From NCBI GenBank assembly GCA_963741525.1, contig CAVUIW010000013.1, positions 1 to 64,000 of the forward strand: DNA of 64,000 nucleotides. The letters are read 5' to 3'. Both the position numbers and the translations under genes were made by a program. This stretch comes from JANNSX01 sp963741525 (GTDB lineage: Bacteria > Pseudomonadota > Alphaproteobacteria > Rhizobiales > Hyphomicrobiaceae). Numbering within the stretch: the stretch's first letter is position 1; each line of letters begins with the position of its first letter. The notes under the pieces were generated by a model. That model searched no databases, had not been told where the DNA came from, and saw nothing but the letters and a program-made list of their open reading frames with translations. Positions 60,856-64,000 of the stretch are shown in pieces.

Positions 60856-61374
60856 TTAAAGCTGAGCGCCATCGCCAGCGGTGGTGTCCGGCTCGTCGAC
60901 AGCAGTGCCGTGACCGCGAAGCTCGGAGTAGGCGAGGTTCACGCGAGTGGCGACCGCGCTCAGATACTCGAAGACCTCCTTGGGGAGATCGAGGCGCGCG
61001 AAGCGATCCGGGTGGTACGTCTTGGCGAGGTTGAGATAGGCCCGGCGGACCGCCAATTTGTCGGCATCGGACTTGACCCCCAGAACATCATGGGCGTCGA
61101 ACTGATCGAGCATGCCGACCTTCTTCTCCAGTTGGTCGACTTTCGGGATATTGAATTCCTTGACGGCGCCGATGTTGGTGCGGGCGATGAACATCTTGGC
61201 GCCATCGTAGCTCTCGAACTCGAGGAAGGGCTCGCCGCGGTTCAATTCCTCCATGAGCGACTTCGTCTTCGGCACGAACAGCGTGCCGCGCAACGTCTGC
61301 CCATTGGACAACGTAATGGAAACCGAGACCGGCGTCCGGTTGAGACGCTGATAGTCTTTATCCTTCTCGAACAC
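60856..61374 (-). CDS. J-domain protein with N-terminal beta domain, paralogue
   Basis: 172-aa protein with the same architecture as its neighbour: an N-terminal beta-rich part (VSVSITLSNGQTLRGTLFVP) and a C-terminal J-domain containing YLNLAKTYHPDRFARLDLPK (HPD motif kept). The two genes are on the same strand with 79 bases between, and likely arose by duplication. They face typA with a 207-base gap. Confidence 0.82.
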   Translation of the reverse strand: MFEKDKDYQRLNRTPVSVSITLSNGQTLRGTLFVPKTKSLMEELNRGEPFLEFESYDGAKMFIARTNIGAVKEFNIPKVDQLEKKVGMLDQFDAHDVLGVKSDADKLAVRRAYLNLAKTYHPDRFARLDLPKEVFEYLSAVATRVNLAYSELRGHGTAVDEPDTTAGDGAQL

Positions 61375-61581
61375 CCGACGACGCTCCGCCTGCCCCAGAA
61401 GGGGCCGGTCCCTGAAAGTCTCTTATTTTGGGATTAGATGTACCCGAATTATCTTGAAGAAGAATTGAGGTCCCAACCCATTGCTAACCCTATGTGATTG
61501 ACGTCCGGGCCGGGCTCTATGGCGGCTGCCGTCGATCTGTGCTACGCCCCGGCCGCCTCCCCTCACAAACCCTAGAGACCC

Positions 61582-63443
61582 ATGTCGCTCAGAAACATCG
61601 CCATTATTGCCCATGTCGACCACGGCAAGACGACGCTCATCGACGTGCTGCTGAAGCAGTCCGGCGCCTTTCGCGACAACCAGCGGGTCGTCGAGCGGGT
61701 GATGGATTCCAACGAACTCGAGCGGGAGCGCGGCATTACCATCCTTGCCAAATGCACCTCCCTCGTCTGGAAGGATGTGCGGATCAACATCGTCGATACG
61801 CCGGGCCACGCCGATTTCGGCGGCGAGGTCGAGCGCATCCTCAACATGGTCGACGGCGTCATCGTGCTGGTGGACGCCTCCGAGGGGCCGCTGCCGCAGA
61901 CGAAATTCGTGGTTTCCAAGGCGTTGAAGCGCGGCCTCCGCCCGATCGTCGCCATCAACAAGATCGACCGGCCGGACGAGCGACACAACGAGGTGGTAAA
62001 CGAGGCGTTCGATCTCTTCGCTGCACTCGATGCCAATGACGAGCAGCTCGACTTCCCGATCCTCTACGGCTCTGCCCGCGAGGGCTGGATGGCGCTGTCT
62101 CCCGATGGTCCAAAGGACGGCATGGCGCCGCTGTTCGATCTGGTGCTCAGCCACGTGCCCGAACCCACCATCGAGGAAGGGCCGTTCCGGCTGCTGGCGA
62201 CGACGCTCGAATATGATTCCTATCTCGGCCGCATTTTGACCGGCCGCATCACTTCGGGCCGCGTGAAATCCGGCCAGACCGTTCGCGCGCTGAGCCGCGA
62301 CGGCAAGGTCGTCGAGACGGCGCGTGTGACGAAGGTGCTCGCCTTCCGCGGCATCGAGCGGCAGGGGATCGACGTGGGCGAGGCCGGCGACATCGTCGCC
62401 ATCGCCGGGCTGACGGATGCGACCGTCGCCGACACCATCGCTGATCCGGAGATCACCGAGCCGATTTACTCCCAGCCTGTCGATCCGCCGACGCTCGCCA
62501 TGCTGTTTCGCATCAACGACGGCCCGCTCGCCGGCAAGGACGGCGACAAGGTGCAGAGCCGCGTCATCCGCGCGCGCCTCATGAACGAGCCCGAGCGCAT
62601 CGCTCGCATCCGCCGCGCGCTCGGCCGAGGCCGAGGCCTTCGAGTGGCCGGCCGCCGGCGAATGCAGTTGGCGATCTGATCGAGACCAGCGCCGGGAACT
62701 TCGAGCTGTACGACTTGTCCGACCCAGGCGCTCGAGGACCCGGGAACGGGACAGCGTTCGAGCCCATCGAGGGTCATCATCGATGTCGACGAGGCCATTC
62801 CGGTGTCGACGATGCAGAAACCTCCGAGCGCATGGGGCGAGCAGGTGTGACGATTCGCGGAGACCCTCCGGCGGCGGGCGGCAGCGGCTGGTGCTGCGGG
62901 TGCCGACGCGCGGCCGCGTCATCGGCAACGCAGTCGGAACTCCTGTCGGAGAGGCGCAAGGACGCGCGGGCCTCGCGCGAACCGGGCGCCAATTTCACGC
63001 GCAAGAACGGCAGGACGTACTTCGGCTATCGCCTGCATCTGGGCGCGGACGAGGCTCGATCCTGATCCGAACGGCCTGGACGGCGAGACCGAAAGCGCGT
63101 GGCCTACGCGCTGTTCAACCTGGAGGATCGCGGCTACGGCTGACAATGGATCGACCCGCAAGCCGCGGTTTACGAGGGCATGATCGTCGGCAAGCATCCA
63201 GAGACAACGACCTCGTCGACAAACGTCTGACCGGCAAGAAGCTCACGAACGTGCGCGGCAAGACAGAACGCAACCTGTCGGCCACCGCTGAAGATGACGC
63301 TCGAGAAAGCGCTCGCCTACATCGCCGATGACGAGCTCGTCGAGGTGACGCCGAAGGCCATCCGCCTCCGCAAGCGCTGGCTCGATCCCAACGAGCGCAA
63401 GAAGCAGGAGCGGAAGAAGGAGAGCGAGGCGGCGGCTGGATAA
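61582..63443 (+). pseudogene. typA: GTP-binding translation factor TypA/BipA, disrupted in its 3' third
   Basis: Ribosome-associated GTPase. The first ~345 codons are intact: G1 AHVDHGKTTLIDVLL, G2 RGITILAKC, G3 DTPGHADFGGEV, G4 NKIDRP and the following beta-barrel domain. From about 62620 the sequence is broken by many small indels: pieces of the expected C-terminal half such as PSGGGRQRLV, VPTRGRVIG, VAYALFNLEDRG, AVYEGMIVG and LTGKKLTNVR appear in scattered frames. The last 49 codons (MTLEKALAYIADDELVEVTP to the TAA at 63443) are clean again. As TypA is usually conserved, a locally poor assembly is more likely than real loss. Confidence 0.85.
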
Positions 63444-63887
63444 CAGTTGAGCACCATCGTCGACTCCGCGCAAGAATGCGTTGCCAAGATACTTCGTGCA
63501 GCTCGACCCCTCATCCGGCGGGTCGTTGGCTTGCATGTCTCCGGCATTGCCGGGCCACCTTCTCCCCGAGGGAGCAGGCCGGCCGAAGCAGGCACCTCGC
63601 GGGTCGTGAGGCTAGGGTGTTTCCGTTTTTCGTTGAATCACTTCAACACCCTAATTCCTTGGTTTGTCGTGCTTCCTTTCGGAAAACCGCTTCGGATCCC
63701 GGCCTTCGCCGGGACAGGCTTTTCCGGAAGCACTCTAGAGACCGGCATCGGGAAAGCTTCGCTTCTTTCGGCCCTCTCCTTCGGGGAGAGGGTGCCGGGT
63801 CGTGCCGAAGGCACGCAAGCCGATAAACGCGGGAGAGGGGTTGAGTGAGGGAACAGCTTTCGTCGCGCTCGGTGCCGAGCGGGTCGA
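63444..63887. other. Intergenic region with R2 repeat and CTCTCC hairpins
   Basis: No gene is seen between the typA end and the amidohydrolase stop. It contains the R2 copy at 63614-63736, a CCTTCTCCCCGAGGGAGC stretch near 63548 and a mirror-type CCCTCTCCTTCGGGGAGAGGG hairpin at 63773-63793 followed by a GGGAGAGGG block. Confidence 0.6.
63614..63736 (+). repeat. Dispersed repeat R2, copy 3
   Basis: Nearly identical to copy 1 at 16490 (AGGGTGTTTCCGTTTTTCGT ... AACACCCTAATTCCTTGG ... TTCCGGAAGCACTC). Confidence 0.85.
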
Positions 63888-64000
63888 TCACGCCTCCGGC
63901 CGCAAATAGTGTTCCACCAGCTTCGACCAGTAGGTCGCGCCGGGCACGAGTACCTTGTCGTTGAAGTCGTATTTCGGATTGTGCAAACCGGCGCTGTCGC
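63888..64000 (-). CDS. Amidohydrolase (M20, hippurate hydrolase-like), C-terminal fragment
   Basis: Only the last ~37 codons are in the window; the gene runs off the right edge. They read AGLHNPKYDFNDKVLVPGAT then YWSKLVEHYLRPEA with a TGA at 63888-63890. The G-x-HNPKYDFND motif is the characteristic end of M20 amidohydrolases that cleave N-acyl amino acids. Confidence 0.8.
   Translation of the reverse strand, partial: DSAGLHNPKYDFNDKVLVPGATYWSKLVEHYLRPEA

Overview
This 64 kb window is GC-rich chromosomal DNA, most likely from an alphaproteobacterium of the Hyphomicrobiales (Rhizobiales) type. The evidence is indirect: a heterotetrameric sarcosine oxidase locus (soxB, soxD, soxA, soxG), many catabolic oxidoreductases and ABC/DMT/BenE transporters typical of soil-living members, a 407-residue ArgG, a phasin-like protein, and many short palindromic intergenic repeats. 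There is no rRNA, tRNA, CRISPR array, transposase or prophage gene in view.

Layout. 1-2 kb: two tandem DMT-family exporters. 2-8.4 kb (minus strand): sarcosine oxidase genes, interrupted between soxB and soxD by a two-gene AbiEii-type nucleotidyltransferase module. 8.6-13.2 kb (minus): BenE-type transporter, Rieske oxygenase, a YcgL-type nucleotidyltransferase and a nicotinamidase. 13.3-15.8 kb: a ParE-type toxin-antitoxin pair and an Fe-S flavin oxidoreductase of the N-demethylase class. 15.9-23.3 kb: SIS isomerase, M42 peptidase, FGGY sugar kinase, D-amino-acid dehydrogenase, HpcH/HpaI aldolase and GMC oxidoreductase. 23.6-30.9 kb: two SDRs, luciferase-like monooxygenase, proline racemase/hydroxyproline epimerase, M20 hydrolase, Asp/Glu racemase-like protein and threonine aldolase. 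31-41.2 kb: a GntR/FCD repressor diverging from an FAD oxidase, a PotDBCA-type ABC importer and a HyuB/HyuA pair. 41.6-45 kb: uronate dehydrogenase, a tartrate/malate-type dehydrogenase and an SMP-30 lactonase. 45.1-46.9 kb: a lower-GC islet with a DUF4238 gene. 47-54 kb: nitronate monooxygenase, SDR, GMC oxidoreductase with small partner, BKACE and an ATP-grasp enzyme. 54-64 kb: housekeeping and stress genes (membrane protein, phasin-like protein, argG, TerC, two J-domain proteins, typA) and the C-terminus of an amidohydrolase.

How the genes fit together. Most of the window looks like a catabolic archipelago for N-methylated and amino-acid-like compounds (sarcosine, betaines, hydroxyproline, hydantoins) and sugar acids (uronate to aldarate). 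Palindromic sites related to TATGATATCATA recur upstream of four of these blocks, which suggests a shared GntR-type regulon.

Two window-wide features need attention. First, at least 14 single-base frameshifts break otherwise intact genes, nearly all of them net +1, and the last third of typA is scrambled; this looks like residual long-read insertion error rather than real decay, so the affected genes are annotated as single loci. Second, the intergenic gaps are full of palindromic repeats: several dispersed families, plus hairpins whose arms are made of locus-specific short tandem units.
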